Source of the DNA: Flavobacteriaceae bacterium UBA3356
GTDB lineage: Bacteria > Bacteroidota > Bacteroidia > Flavobacteriales > Flavobacteriaceae
Reading direction: 5' to 3'
Assembly (NCBI GenBank): GCA_002360635.1
Contig: DEQW01000001.1
Span: forward strand, 145,414-209,413
DNA length: 64,000 bases
The notes below the pieces were generated by a model. That model worked only from the letters and a program-made list of their open reading frames with translations. It made no database searches and was not told the origin of the DNA. Shown piece by piece: positions 17,508 through 25,808 of this stretch. Within the stretch, counting starts at the first letter, position 1, and the number at the start of each line of letters is the position of its first letter. A program made the position numbers and the translations under genes.

Positions 17508-18805
17508 CTTTTAACATCAAATTGCTCCATATTATCAGCCACTCTTCTTAAAAAAGAACCTGCCAAATATCCATCTACAATGCGATGATCAAATGACAAC
17601 GATAAATACATCATGTGCCGAACTTCAATACTATCACCGTCTTCACGCTCCATAACTTCGGCTCGTTTTTTTATAATTCCTGTTGCTAAAATGGCTGCTT
17701 CCGGTTGATTAATAATGGGGGTTCCCATTAGGCTTCCAAAGGTACCCACATTACTAATTGTAAACGTGCTTCCTTTGGTATCATCACCTTTCAACTTGTT
17801 ATCTCTGGCTTTTCCTACTAACTCATTGGTGTTTTCAGCAAGAGCTTTTAAATCTTTTTTATCGGCTTCTTTTACAACTGGAACGATTAAATTTCCGGAA
17901 GGTAAAGCGGTTGCCATCCCTATATTTATTTCTTCTTTTACAATAATATTTTTCCCATCAAGACTAGAATTAATCATTGGAAAATCTTGAATCGCTTTTG
18001 CTACTGCTTCAATAAAAAGCGGTGTAAACGTCAACTTTTCATTGTACTTTTCCTTGAAAGCAACCTTGTTCGCATTTCGCCAATGTACCATATCAGTCAA
18101 ATCTGCTTCTACATAAGCAGTTACATGTGGTGCCGTTGTTGCGCTAAAAACCATATGATCTGAAATCATTTGGCGCATGCGATCCATTTCAACTATTTTA
18201 CCAGTTCCTTTATCAAATTTTAAATCGGGAACCTGAAAGCCTGAAACTTCAGGTACGGGTTGCGCAAACTTAAAAGGGCGCCCTTCTTCAATATATGTAA
18301 TCACATCGCTTTTACGAAGACGACCTTCCTTTCCAGTACCGGGAATTCTAGCCAATTCTTCGTAACTAATGTGATTATTTCTAGCTATACTTTCTACTAA
18401 CGGACTTATAAATACATTTTCATTAACAGTAAATGCTGAAGTAGCGTTCGCTTTTTTGCTTTTTGCTTCTTTGGAAACGGAAGGCTGGACTTTTTTCTTT
18501 GTTTCTTTTTTTGAAGTTGCCGTTTTTTTAGCCGTCTTTGACTTTTTAGAGGAACTCTTTTCTTCTGAAAGATTTAAAATAGCAATCACATCACCTACCG
18601 GAACTACTTCTTGCTTATCTTTTACGTGCTCAACCATCGTACCGGAAGCAGGCGCTGGCACTTCATTATCTACTTTATCGGTTGCTACTTCACAAAGAAT
18701 ATCGCCTTCTTCAAACGAATCACCTTCGTTTACCAACCAATTGATAATGGTTCCTTCAGTAATACTCTCACCCATTTTGGGCATTTTAAATTCAGTTTCC
18801 TTCAT
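17498..18805 (-). CDS. 2-oxoacid dehydrogenase E2 (dihydrolipoamide acyltransferase)
   Basis: A 435-residue E2: lipoyl domain at about 1-80 with lipoyl Lys44 (ATDKVDNE), a Lys/Ala/Ser-rich linker (85-125), a peripheral subunit-binding domain (about 130-175, ISPLVESIARNNHISYEEL) and the catalytic acyltransferase domain with the DHRIVDG active site (His407, Asp411). It transfers the acyl group from E1 to CoA and forms the complex core. It follows paaY by one base and precedes a four-helix bundle gene and E1. Branched-chain specificity is inferred from the E1 partner. Confidence 0.9.
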   Translation of the reverse strand: MKETEFKMPKMGESITEGTIINWLVNEGDSFEEGDILCEVATDKVDNEVPAPASGTMVEHVKDKQEVVPVGDVIAILNLSEEKSSSKKSKTAKKTATSKKETKKKVQPSVSKEAKSKKANATSAFTVNENVFISPLVESIARNNHISYEELARIPGTGKEGRLRKSDVITYIEEGRPFKFAQPVPEVSGFQVPDLKFDKGTGKIVEMDRMRQMISDHMVFSATTAPHVTAYVEADLTDMVHWRNANKVAFKEKYNEKLTFTPLFIEAVAKAIQDFPMINSSLDGKNIIVKEEINIGMATALPSGNLIVPVVKEADKKDLKALAENTNELVGKARDNKLKGDDTKGSTFTISNVGTFGSLMGTPIINQPEAAILATGIIKKRAEVMEREDGDSIEVRHMMYLSLSFDHRIVDGYLAGSFLRRVADNMEQFDVKRDF

Positions 18806-18806
18806 T

Positions 18807-19406
18807 TTATTCGTTTCTCTTAATCTCTTGTAGTGTTTTATAAAAATCTTCCTGAACAGGTCTATCCTTCGGAATTTCCCGTAAGGGTTCTACTTCTTTC
18901 AAACTCTCGTGACAGTCGGTAGGCAATTGTTGATATAAACGAGTTCCAGCAGTTTTCCAGTCTATCATTTCGTCTGAAATATCCTTAATAGCTTTTGCAG
19001 GATTACCAACTATTAATTTTCGTTTTGGAAATACCGTTTCTGCTTTTACGAATGCCATCGCTCCTACAATACACTCATCTCCAATTTCAGCATCATCCAT
19101 AATCACACTGTTCATACCAATTAAACAGTTACGCCCTAAATTAGCACCGTGAATAATGGCGCCGTGACCTACATGAGCACTTTCTTTAAGCACAATACTT
19201 TTCCCCGGAAACATATGTACCGTACAGTTTTCCTGAACGTTTACACCATCTTCCAGAATAATTTCACCCCAATCGCCACGAATAGCCGCTCCAGGCCCTA
19301 TGTAACAGTTTTTACCAATAATTACATTACCGGTAACTGCTGCCAACGGATGCACAAAACTGCTTTCGTGAACTACGGGTATGTGACCTTTAAAGCTGTA
19401 AATCAT
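18807..19406 (-). CDS. paaY: PaaY-like hexapeptide-repeat thioesterase
   Basis: A 199-residue left-handed beta-helix protein of the gamma carbonic anhydrase family. Hexapeptide repeats run through about residues 15-140 (AAVTGNVIIGKNCYIGPGAAIRGDW...). Metal-site histidines are seen in NCTVHMFPG, AHVGHGAIIHGA. In the phenylacetate pathway PaaY is described as a thioesterase that removes dead-end CoA esters. Length agrees with PaaY (about 195-200). It is the last paa gene before the dehydrogenase genes. Confidence 0.85.
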   Translation of the reverse strand: MIYSFKGHIPVVHESSFVHPLAAVTGNVIIGKNCYIGPGAAIRGDWGEIILEDGVNVQENCTVHMFPGKSIVLKESAHVGHGAIIHGANLGRNCLIGMNSVIMDDAEIGDECIVGAMAFVKAETVFPKRKLIVGNPAKAIKDISDEMIDWKTAGTRLYQQLPTDCHESLKEVEPLREIPKDRPVQEDFYKTLQEIKRNE

Positions 19407-19507
19407 AAATAGAATGATATATTTTAAATAAAAAATGTAAAAGTTAATAGTCCTTTAAACACTTTAAATTTTTAAATTTTTCGGTTTTACATTTAGTATT
19501 TTTCTCT
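19407..19507 (-). repeat. paa intercistronic inverted element, copy 1
   Basis: Plus-strand left arm near TTTTAAATAAAAAATGTAAA and right arm TAAATTTTTCGGTTTTACAT (about 19473-19494). Nine similar gaps are found in this operon; see the finding on the series. Confidence 0.6.
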
Positions 19508-20266
19508 TTACTTAAACCGTTTCAACTTCTCTTTGGTAAAAGAAGAAAGCACTAAACGTCCACTTATTTTGGCACGTTCTTGTAATAGTTCATCCCAATC
19601 TTCGGTTCCTCGCCAGAACATTTGTTTCATTTCTTTTACCGCTTCAGGGTTATACCCACAAAGTTGTTCTGCTAAGGCTTGCACTTCCTCATCTAGTGCT
19701 TCAGTTGTTTCAAAAACCTTGGTAAATAAGCCTTTATCTCTTGCCCATTCTGGTGAATAAAATGAATTGGCATCAATCGCTATTTGCGACATTCCGCTTG
19801 CTCCAATTTTTCGTTGCACTGCCGGACCTACTACAAAAGGACCAATACCTAGGTTCAGCTCACTCAATTTTATAGCTGAAAACTTAGTTGCCATTGTATA
19901 ATCCATCGCTGCTGCTAATCCAACACCGCCACCGACGGTTTTTCCTTGAACACGACCAATAATAAACTTAGGGCATTTGCGCATCGCATTAATTACATTA
20001 GCAAAACCACTAAAGAATTTTTCGCCTTCTTGTTCATTTTCGATAGAGATAAGCTCCTTAAAACTGGCTCCTGCACAAAAAGTTCTATCGCCTCCACTTT
20101 TTACAACAAGTACCAAAACCTCATCGTTTTGACCCATTTCAGTAATGGTATTTGCGAGTTTTGCAAGAATATCTCCTGGCAGTGAATTGTGAGCCGGATG
20201 AAAAAATTCTATGGTTGCTATTCCTTTATTTATTGTATGTTTTACGTATGGTTGTTGTTCTGACAT
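19508..20266 (-). CDS. enoyl-CoA hydratase/isomerase family protein (PaaF candidate)
   Basis: A 252-residue crotonase-fold protein with the oxyanion-hole motifs GDRTFCAGASF and QGKTVGGGVGLAAA. One of the two catalytic glutamates of classical enoyl-CoA hydratase is replaced by Gly (GGGVGL where GGGCEL is usual), while the second is kept (KLSELNLGI). The GGGVGL/SELNLG pattern resembles methylglutaconyl-CoA hydratase types. Position (2 bases after paaZ) argues for the hydration of 2,3-dehydroadipyl-CoA, the PaaF step, and no other PaaF is in the window; this role is inferred from context. Confidence 0.75.
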   Translation of the reverse strand: MSEQQPYVKHTINKGIATIEFFHPAHNSLPGDILAKLANTITEMGQNDEVLVLVVKSGGDRTFCAGASFKELISIENEQEGEKFFSGFANVINAMRKCPKFIIGRVQGKTVGGGVGLAAAMDYTMATKFSAIKLSELNLGIGPFVVGPAVQRKIGASGMSQIAIDANSFYSPEWARDKGLFTKVFETTEALDEEVQALAEQLCGYNPEAVKEMKQMFWRGTEDWDELLQERAKISGRLVLSSFTKEKLKRFK

Positions 20267-20268
20267 AA

Positions 20269-22776
20269 TTATATTAATCTAAATTGTTCAAAATGATGAT
20301 TAAGGTGTTTTCTCTCCAATAAATACGATTCGTATTTGTTGAGTTCTCCAAAAACTAGATTTTTTAATTTAGCGTCGGGATTCTCCTTAAAAAATTTGAT
20401 ATACTTTTCGCGTTGCTCTTTGAATTTCTCAATGGCTGTTTCTAAATCTGGATGTTTTAAATCATCCAATTTATCTTTTTCAAGCATTGGAAATTGAGAG
20501 TTTTTTGGAAATTTTTTATAGTTATATAAGCTTGCATGTACCTTTTCTAAAATCTCTTCCGGTGTAGCAATTTCAAAGTCTTGAATTTCACCGGAAGTAA
20601 TTTTATAAGAGTATTCTAAATGCTCTACCATATGTTGAGGCGTCATGATGCCCCATTTTGGTTTAGCATCTGCAGTTAATTTTGACAAACATTCATCGAT
20701 TTTTTCATCAGTCATTTCAACAAATGTTTCTTGCTTTTTCTGAACCATCGTTAAAATAGTTGCTATCGCTACCAACGGTTCTTGGTCTTCATCCGGTTCA
20801 GCATCGAATACCTCAACATACCATTTTACAATTCCGGAAGGAAGTTCGGTTCCTTTTTGTTCTCGGTCTACTTTCTGCTTACACGTTAAACGAACATACA
20901 CCGTATCATTGTGGTATAACGGACGCAAAAAGCGAATGTCCTCTAACCCATAATTTGCTGCTACCGGGCCTTTGTTTGGATAGACAAACAATCCTGCAGC
21001 TGCCGAAATAATAAAATAACCGTGCGCTGTTCTCTTTTCAAATATGCTTCCTTCTAAAGAAGTAATATCGGTGTGTGCATAGAAATGATCCCACGTTAAG
21101 TTTCCGAAGTTAATAATATCAGTATCGGTTAGGGTTCGTTTATGGGTTTTTAACGACATACCAGGTTTTATGTCCTCCCAATGATATGCAAAAGGGTGTT
21201 TTTCAGATTCTTTGTAAGCCGATTTTGGTTGATAAATACCGGTAACTTCAGTAAGTGAAGTTGGCGAACCTTGAATAGCACAACGCTGTAAGTAGTGTTT
21301 TACACCACGAACACCACCCATTTCTTCACCGCCACCGGCACGACCCGGACCACCGTGAATTAAATTAGGCAATGGCGAACCGTGACCTGTGCTTTGCTTC
21401 GCACTTTCCCGATTCAAAATTAAAATACGACCGTGATGTGTAGCTGCGGAAACGGTATATTCTTTTGCAATTTTATCGTCATTGGTAACAATCGAACTTA
21501 CCAAAGAACCTTTCCCCATTTTGGAAAGCTTAATCGCATCGTCCAATGTTTTATAAGGCATAATAGTACTTACCGGACCAAACGCTTCAGTGATATGAGC
21601 CGCTTCATTGGCAAAAGGATTGTCTTCTCGAAGTAAAATTGGTTTTACGAACGATCCTTTTTTAGCATCAGCCCCAACTGTTTTAGCTTCATCAAAATCA
21701 CCATACACAATCTGCGCTGTTTTCGTTATTTTTTCAATTTGTTCTTTTACTGAAGTCCGTTGTGCATCGTTTACCAAAGCACCCATTCTAACTTCTTTTA
21801 AGCGAGGGTCGCCAATGGTAACTTTATCCAATTGCTTGCCTAGCGCTATTTGAACATCCTCCACTAAGTTTTCTGGCACAATAACTCGTCTAATCGCCGT
21901 ACATTTTTGACCACATTTAACAGTCATTTCATTTCGGACTTCTTTAATGAAAAGATCAAATTCTGGTGTTCCGGGAACGGCATCTTCACCTAAAATAGCA
22001 GCGTTTAGTGAATCTGCTTCCATAGTAAACGGAACCGATTCTTCAATTAATCGTGGATGTTTCTTCAATATTTTTCCAGTAGTTGCCGAACCTGTAAACG
22101 ATACGACGTCTTGCGATTCTACCGTATCTAAAATGTTTTTAGCAGTTCCGCTAATTAACTGTAGTGATCCTTCTGGCAGTATTCCAGAAGCGATGATTTC
22201 TTTCACAACAGCTTCAGTTAAATACGCTGTTTGTGGTGCCGGCAACACAACTGCGGGCATTCCAGCCATCCAGTTTACTGCACATTTTTCTAGCATTCCC
22301 CAAACAGGGAAATTAAAGGCGTTAATATGAACCGCCACTCCTTCGCGAGGCACCATAATGTGATGCGCCATAAAACGACCACCACGTGATAAATCGACCG
22401 GATCTCCTTCTACGTGAAACGGCTGATTTGGAAACAATTTCCGCAATGAAGCATTGGCAAACAAGTTTCCAAAGCCTCCTTCAATATCAATCCAACTATC
22501 CACTTTCGTAGCACCAGTACGGTAACTTACTTCGTAAAATTGTCTTTTTTTCTTCTGAAGATAGAACGCTAATTTTTTCAGCATTAATCCCCGTTCTTGA
22601 AACGTCATTTTCCGAAGCGTATCTCCTTTTTCTCTTCCGTACTGAAGAATTTCAGGAATATCTAATCCTTCCGTTGTGACACTTGTAAAATGCTCACCAG
22701 TAACTGAATCGAGAATTGGGCTTCCTTCGCCTTTTCCATCAGTCCAATTTCCTTGTATGTAATGCTGTGTTTTCAT
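20269..22776 (-). CDS. paaZ: PaaZ bifunctional ring-opening enzyme with an extra C-terminal DinB-like domain
   Basis: PaaZ hydrolyses the oxepin-CoA ring and oxidises the resulting semialdehyde to 3-oxo-5,6-dehydrosuberyl-CoA. Residues 1 to about 515 are the aldehyde dehydrogenase (catalytic Cys in VKCGQKCTAIRR, Glu in FTMEADSLNA). About 535-685 is the MaoC-like hot-dog hydratase (GMSLKTHKRTLTDTDIINFG, FGNLTWDHFYAHTD). The known enzyme is about 680 residues; here the chain goes on to 835. The extra part (about 688-835) reads MTPQHMVEHLEYSYKI ... FGELNKYESYLLERKHLNHH, resembling DUF1569/DinB-like four-helix proteins with conserved His (about 719, 824, 828). Its role is unknown. Confidence 0.9.
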   Translation of the reverse strand: MKTQHYIQGNWTDGKGEGSPILDSVTGEHFTSVTTEGLDIPEILQYGREKGDTLRKMTFQERGLMLKKLAFYLQKKKRQFYEVSYRTGATKVDSWIDIEGGFGNLFANASLRKLFPNQPFHVEGDPVDLSRGGRFMAHHIMVPREGVAVHINAFNFPVWGMLEKCAVNWMAGMPAVVLPAPQTAYLTEAVVKEIIASGILPEGSLQLISGTAKNILDTVESQDVVSFTGSATTGKILKKHPRLIEESVPFTMEADSLNAAILGEDAVPGTPEFDLFIKEVRNEMTVKCGQKCTAIRRVIVPENLVEDVQIALGKQLDKVTIGDPRLKEVRMGALVNDAQRTSVKEQIEKITKTAQIVYGDFDEAKTVGADAKKGSFVKPILLREDNPFANEAAHITEAFGPVSTIMPYKTLDDAIKLSKMGKGSLVSSIVTNDDKIAKEYTVSAATHHGRILILNRESAKQSTGHGSPLPNLIHGGPGRAGGGEEMGGVRGVKHYLQRCAIQGSPTSLTEVTGIYQPKSAYKESEKHPFAYHWEDIKPGMSLKTHKRTLTDTDIINFGNLTWDHFYAHTDITSLEGSIFEKRTAHGYFIISAAAGLFVYPNKGPVAANYGLEDIRFLRPLYHNDTVYVRLTCKQKVDREQKGTELPSGIVKWYVEVFDAEPDEDQEPLVAIATILTMVQKKQETFVEMTDEKIDECLSKLTADAKPKWGIMTPQHMVEHLEYSYKITSGEIQDFEIATPEEILEKVHASLYNYKKFPKNSQFPMLEKDKLDDLKHPDLETAIEKFKEQREKYIKFFKENPDAKLKNLVFGELNKYESYLLERKHLNHHFEQFRLI

Positions 22777-22869
22777 CTTATAAATTTTAAATGTAAAACT
22801 GAAAAAGTTAAAATGTAAAAAGATTTAATAGTTATACTTCAGCCTTTATCATTTTACATTTTTCGGTTT
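22777..22869 (-). repeat. paa intercistronic inverted element, copy 2
   Basis: Left arm TTTTAAATGTAAAACTGAAA and right arm ATTTTACATTTTTCGGTTTT (22851-22870) on the plus strand are imperfect complements; in the transcript they can form a stem-loop between SDR and paaZ. Confidence 0.65.
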
Positions 22870-23475
22870 TTAAGCTCTAATTCTGATTATTTCACCGTTA
22901 ATTTTCCCTTTTACACTTTTAAAATAGCCATCGGTAATTTTACGCATTGGGACGGGTGTATTTCCAGGAAAATAATCTTTGTATTTTTCATATGCGTCTT
23001 CTACCATATCGGCAGAGACGACATTTATTCGCAGTCCGTTGGTTAATTCTAAGGCCGCTGCTTTTGTAAAACTTTCTACAGCGCCGTTAACCATTGCAGC
23101 ACTTGTTGTCTTATCAACTGGCTCATCGGCTAAAATACCAGTGGTTAATGTAATGCTTCCATTGTCATTAAGATGTTTTCTTCCTAATCGAACAAGGTTA
23201 ACTTGTCCCATCATTTTACTTTTAATACCGATGTAAAAATCTTCTTCGGAAAGGTTATCAAACGAATCCCATTTCGCATCACCGGCTATGTTTACAATAG
23301 CATCTACGTTTCCCGTTTTCTGAAACATTCCTTCAATAGAATCTGGGTTTGCAATATCTACCGTAACATCTCCTGAAGATCTTCCAGCGATTATAACCTC
23401 ATCGTTTTCTTCAGAAAAACGTTTCGTTACTGTTTTTCCTATGGTTCCGTTTCCTCCTATTATTAGTATTTTCAT
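22870..23475 (-). CDS. short-chain dehydrogenase-like protein lacking the catalytic Tyr and Lys
   Basis: A 201-residue SDR fold with a clear dinucleotide motif GGNGTIG (7-13), IAGRSSGDVTVDI and NIAGDAKW. Where active SDRs have YxxxK, this protein reads TTSAAMVNGAVESFTKAAAL, so both catalytic residues are absent. This matches the Lin1944-like SDR subgroup as I recall it, which is described as lacking the active site. It sits between paaJ and paaZ in the paa run. It may bind a nucleotide or act as a partner protein; enzymatic function cannot be claimed. Confidence 0.8.
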   Translation of the reverse strand: MKILIIGGNGTIGKTVTKRFSEENDEVIIAGRSSGDVTVDIANPDSIEGMFQKTGNVDAIVNIAGDAKWDSFDNLSEEDFYIGIKSKMMGQVNLVRLGRKHLNDNGSITLTTGILADEPVDKTTSAAMVNGAVESFTKAAALELTNGLRINVVSADMVEDAYEKYKDYFPGNTPVPMRKITDGYFKSVKGKINGEIIRIRA

Positions 23476-23578
23476 AGTTGAATTTTAAATGTAAAACTGC
23501 AAAACCGTAAAATGTAAAAGTGAAAACTTCATTAAATCTCTTGTCACTTTATAATTTTACATTTTGACTTTAGTATTT
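23476..23578 (-). repeat. paa intercistronic inverted element, copy 3
   Basis: Left arm TTTTAAATGTAAAACTGCAA then AAAACCGTAAAATGTAAAAG; right arm ATTTTACATTTTGAC (near 23553-23568). It lacks the TTCGGTTTT part of other copies. Confidence 0.6.
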
Positions 23579-24793
23579 TTAATTTTCTGTTCGTTCAATC
23601 ACCGCTGCATAACCTTGTCCAACGCCTACACACATGGTTACTAAAGCATATTTCTTCCCAGTTTCCTGAAGCTCTAAAGCTGCAGAATAGGTTAAACGAG
23701 CTCCGGTAACGCCTAACGGGTGACCAATAGCAATAGAGCCACCATTCGGGTTAATCCGTGGATCATCATCTTTTAATCCCCATTCGCGTATGCATGCTAA
23801 AGCTTGAGATGCAAAGGCCTCATTTAGTTCGATTACATCCATATCTTCCATCGTTAATCCTGCCTTTTTCAATGCTTTATTTGAAGCCTCAACAGGACCA
23901 ATTCCCATAATGCGAGGTTCAACCCCAACCACTGCAGAACTTAGAATTTTAGCAATTGGCTTTAAATTGTATTTCTTTACAGCATCTTCTGAAGCAATAA
24001 TAGTCGCTGCAGCGCCATCGTTTAACCCAGAGCTGTTTCCGGCTGTAACACTTCCTCCTTCTTTTTTGAAGGCTGGACGTAATTTTGCCAAAATCTCTTT
24101 GGTCGTTCCCGGTTTTATAAATTCATCATCTTTAAAAATAATCGGGTCTTTTTTCCGCTGTGGAATTTCCACCGGTACGATTTCCTTAGCAAAACGACCG
24201 CTTTCTTGTGCTTTGGAAGCTTTCATCTGACTGTTATACGCAAAAGCATCTTGATCTTCACGAGTGATTTTATGTTTCTCAACTAAATTTTCAGCGGTAT
24301 TTCCCATTCCGTCGGTACCGTACATATCGTGCATTTTCTTGTTGACGAATCGCCATCCAAAACTACTGTCATACATTTTAGCATCGGTTCCAAAAGCGCT
24401 AGAAGGTTTTGCTATCACGTAAGGACCTCTGGTCATATTCTCCACACCGCCTGAAATAAACAAATCGCCATCACCAGCTTTAATTGCTCTGTTGGCGTGA
24501 ATTATGGCAGACAAACCACTACTGCATAATCTATTTACCGTTTCGCCAGGTACCGTAAAAGGTAGTCCTGCTAATAAAAGAGCCATTCTTGCCACGTTTC
24601 GGTTGTCTTCACCAGCTTGGTTTGCACAACCCATAATCACGTCGTCAATGGCTTCTTTTGGAATACCTGGGTTTCTTTTTACTACTTCAGCAATTACTAA
24701 AGCAGCTAAATCGTCCGTACGGACTGTACTTAGCGTTCCTTTATAATTTCCTATTGGCGTTCTAATGCCGTCTATTATATATGCTTCTTTCAA
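23579..24793 (-). CDS. paaJ: 3-oxoadipyl-CoA/3-oxo-5,6-dehydrosuberyl-CoA thiolase
   Basis: A 404-residue thiolase II: nucleophile Cys90 (NRLCSSGLSA), His358 (SIAIGHPLG) and Cys388 (MCVGVGQG), with NEAFA before. In the phenylacetate route it cleaves both 3-oxo-5,6-dehydrosuberyl-CoA and 3-oxoadipyl-CoA to acetyl-CoA and succinyl-CoA ends. Start codon is TTG (24793), since no ATG fits the conserved MKEAYIIDGIRTPIG start. It follows a four-helix bundle gene and precedes the SDR gene. Confidence 0.88.
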   Translation of the reverse strand: MKEAYIIDGIRTPIGNYKGTLSTVRTDDLAALVIAEVVKRNPGIPKEAIDDVIMGCANQAGEDNRNVARMALLLAGLPFTVPGETVNRLCSSGLSAIIHANRAIKAGDGDLFISGGVENMTRGPYVIAKPSSAFGTDAKMYDSSFGWRFVNKKMHDMYGTDGMGNTAENLVEKHKITREDQDAFAYNSQMKASKAQESGRFAKEIVPVEIPQRKKDPIIFKDDEFIKPGTTKEILAKLRPAFKKEGGSVTAGNSSGLNDGAAATIIASEDAVKKYNLKPIAKILSSAVVGVEPRIMGIGPVEASNKALKKAGLTMEDMDVIELNEAFASQALACIREWGLKDDDPRINPNGGSIAIGHPLGVTGARLTYSAALELQETGKKYALVTMCVGVGQGYAAVIERTEN

Positions 24794-24881
24794 AATATTA
24801 AATTTTAAATGAAAAATGTAAAAGTCAAAAGTTTTAAAAGCACTTTATAATTTTAAATTTTTCGGTTTTACATTTTAAATT
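24794..24881 (-). repeat. paa intercistronic inverted element, copy 4
   Basis: Left arm TTTTAAATGAAAAATGTAAA; right arm TTTTAAATTTTTCGGTTTTA then CATTTTAAA (24851-24878). It borders the downstream end of the four-helix bundle gene. Confidence 0.65.
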
Positions 24882-25232
24882 CTATTTGTTTGTTGTCTTA
24901 ATGCTTGAAGCAAAAATTGCCACTAACTCTTTACATTCATTAGTAATTGCTTCAAACTTAGTTTTATTGTCTATTAAATCAGCTTCTTTTAAAATCTGAA
25001 GGTTTACTTGTGATTCTCTTAATTCTTTTAAACATATTTTCATTTTATGAATAAAATCCCTACGTGACTCTGCTCCTTGCGCTTCACCATAATTTAAAGC
25101 TGCAGATGTTGCAGAACAAATTAGCTGTTTTGTTAAATGCTCCGTTGCAAAATTCTTTTTCAGCATACCTATATTTAATATAATGCTTGCTGAAAACTTA
25201 ACCAACCGTTCTTGTAAGTCGAATTTTTTCAA
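24882..25232 (-). CDS. four-helix bundle protein (second copy type)
   Basis: A 116-residue four-helix bundle family member, diverged from the one at 17086: FDLQERLVKFSASIILNI, QLICSATSAALNYGEAQGAE, FIHKMKICLKELRESQVNLQ are helices typical for the family. Start codon is TTG (25232). It stands between paaI and paaJ with a copy of the intercistronic element on each side. Function unknown; an inserted passenger in the operon seems more likely than a pathway role. Confidence 0.8.
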   Translation of the reverse strand: MKKFDLQERLVKFSASIILNIGMLKKNFATEHLTKQLICSATSAALNYGEAQGAESRRDFIHKMKICLKELRESQVNLQILKEADLIDNKTKFEAITNECKELVAIFASSIKTTNK

Positions 25233-25320
25233 AATCTAAAATTTAAAATAATATAAGAGTCAACTTTTAGTAATCAATTTCATCTTCACATTTTATATTT
25301 TTCGGTTTTACATTTTACCG
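25233..25320 (-). repeat. paa intercistronic inverted element, copy 5
   Basis: Left arm AAAATTTAAAATAATATAAG (degenerate); right arm TTTTATATTTTTCGGTTTTA then CATTTTACC (25291-25319). Borders the upstream end of the four-helix bundle gene. Confidence 0.6.
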
Positions 25321-25728
25321 TTATTCTTCCCATTCTTTACTTGTTCGATAGACTACTCCTTTAAACAATGCAACCAACTCGTCGCCTCGCTTAACTTCTA
25401 CAATATTGAACCCTAATTTATTATTTACTTTTTCAATGACCGACTCTGCGGTAAGGTAATCACCTTCATTCAAGGCTTCTATATGATTTATGGATGTTTC
25501 AATAGAAACAGCATACTTCCCGTGGGTATTTGCTGCAAAACCAAAAGCAGTATCGGCCAAGCTATAGCTAATTCCGCCGTGTGCTTTCCTCATACTATTG
25601 AGCATTTCTTTTCTAACGGTCATTGCTACTTTACAACGTCCGAGTTTAACTTCAAGTATTTCGATACCAAGCCAAGAACTAAAAGCATCTTGACTGAGCA
25701 TTTTATGCGGAATTTTTGTGACTTCCAT
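25321..25728 (-). CDS. paaI: PaaI-type acyl-CoA thioesterase
   Basis: A 135-residue hot-dog thioesterase with the PaaI signature RKAHGGISYSLADTAFGFAAN (His-Gly-Gly and Asp of the active site) followed by YAVSIETSINHIEALNEGD. PaaI hydrolyses ring-hydroxylated phenylacetyl-CoA esters and is thought to recover CoA from blocked intermediates. Length is standard. Confidence 0.88.
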   Translation of the reverse strand: MEVTKIPHKMLSQDAFSSWLGIEILEVKLGRCKVAMTVRKEMLNSMRKAHGGISYSLADTAFGFAANTHGKYAVSIETSINHIEALNEGDYLTAESVIEKVNNKLGFNIVEVKRGDELVALFKGVVYRTSKEWEE

Positions 25729-25808
25729 TAAAATTTTAAATAAAAAATGAAAAATTTAAAAGGCAAAAGTTTAGTTCACTTTTACATTTTTCAGTTTTAC
25801 ATTTTACA
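25729..25808 (-). repeat. paa intercistronic inverted element, copy 6
   Basis: Left arm TTTTAAATAAAAAATGAAAA; right arm TTTTACATTTTTCAGTTTTA then CATTTTACAT (25780-25808). Confidence 0.65.
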
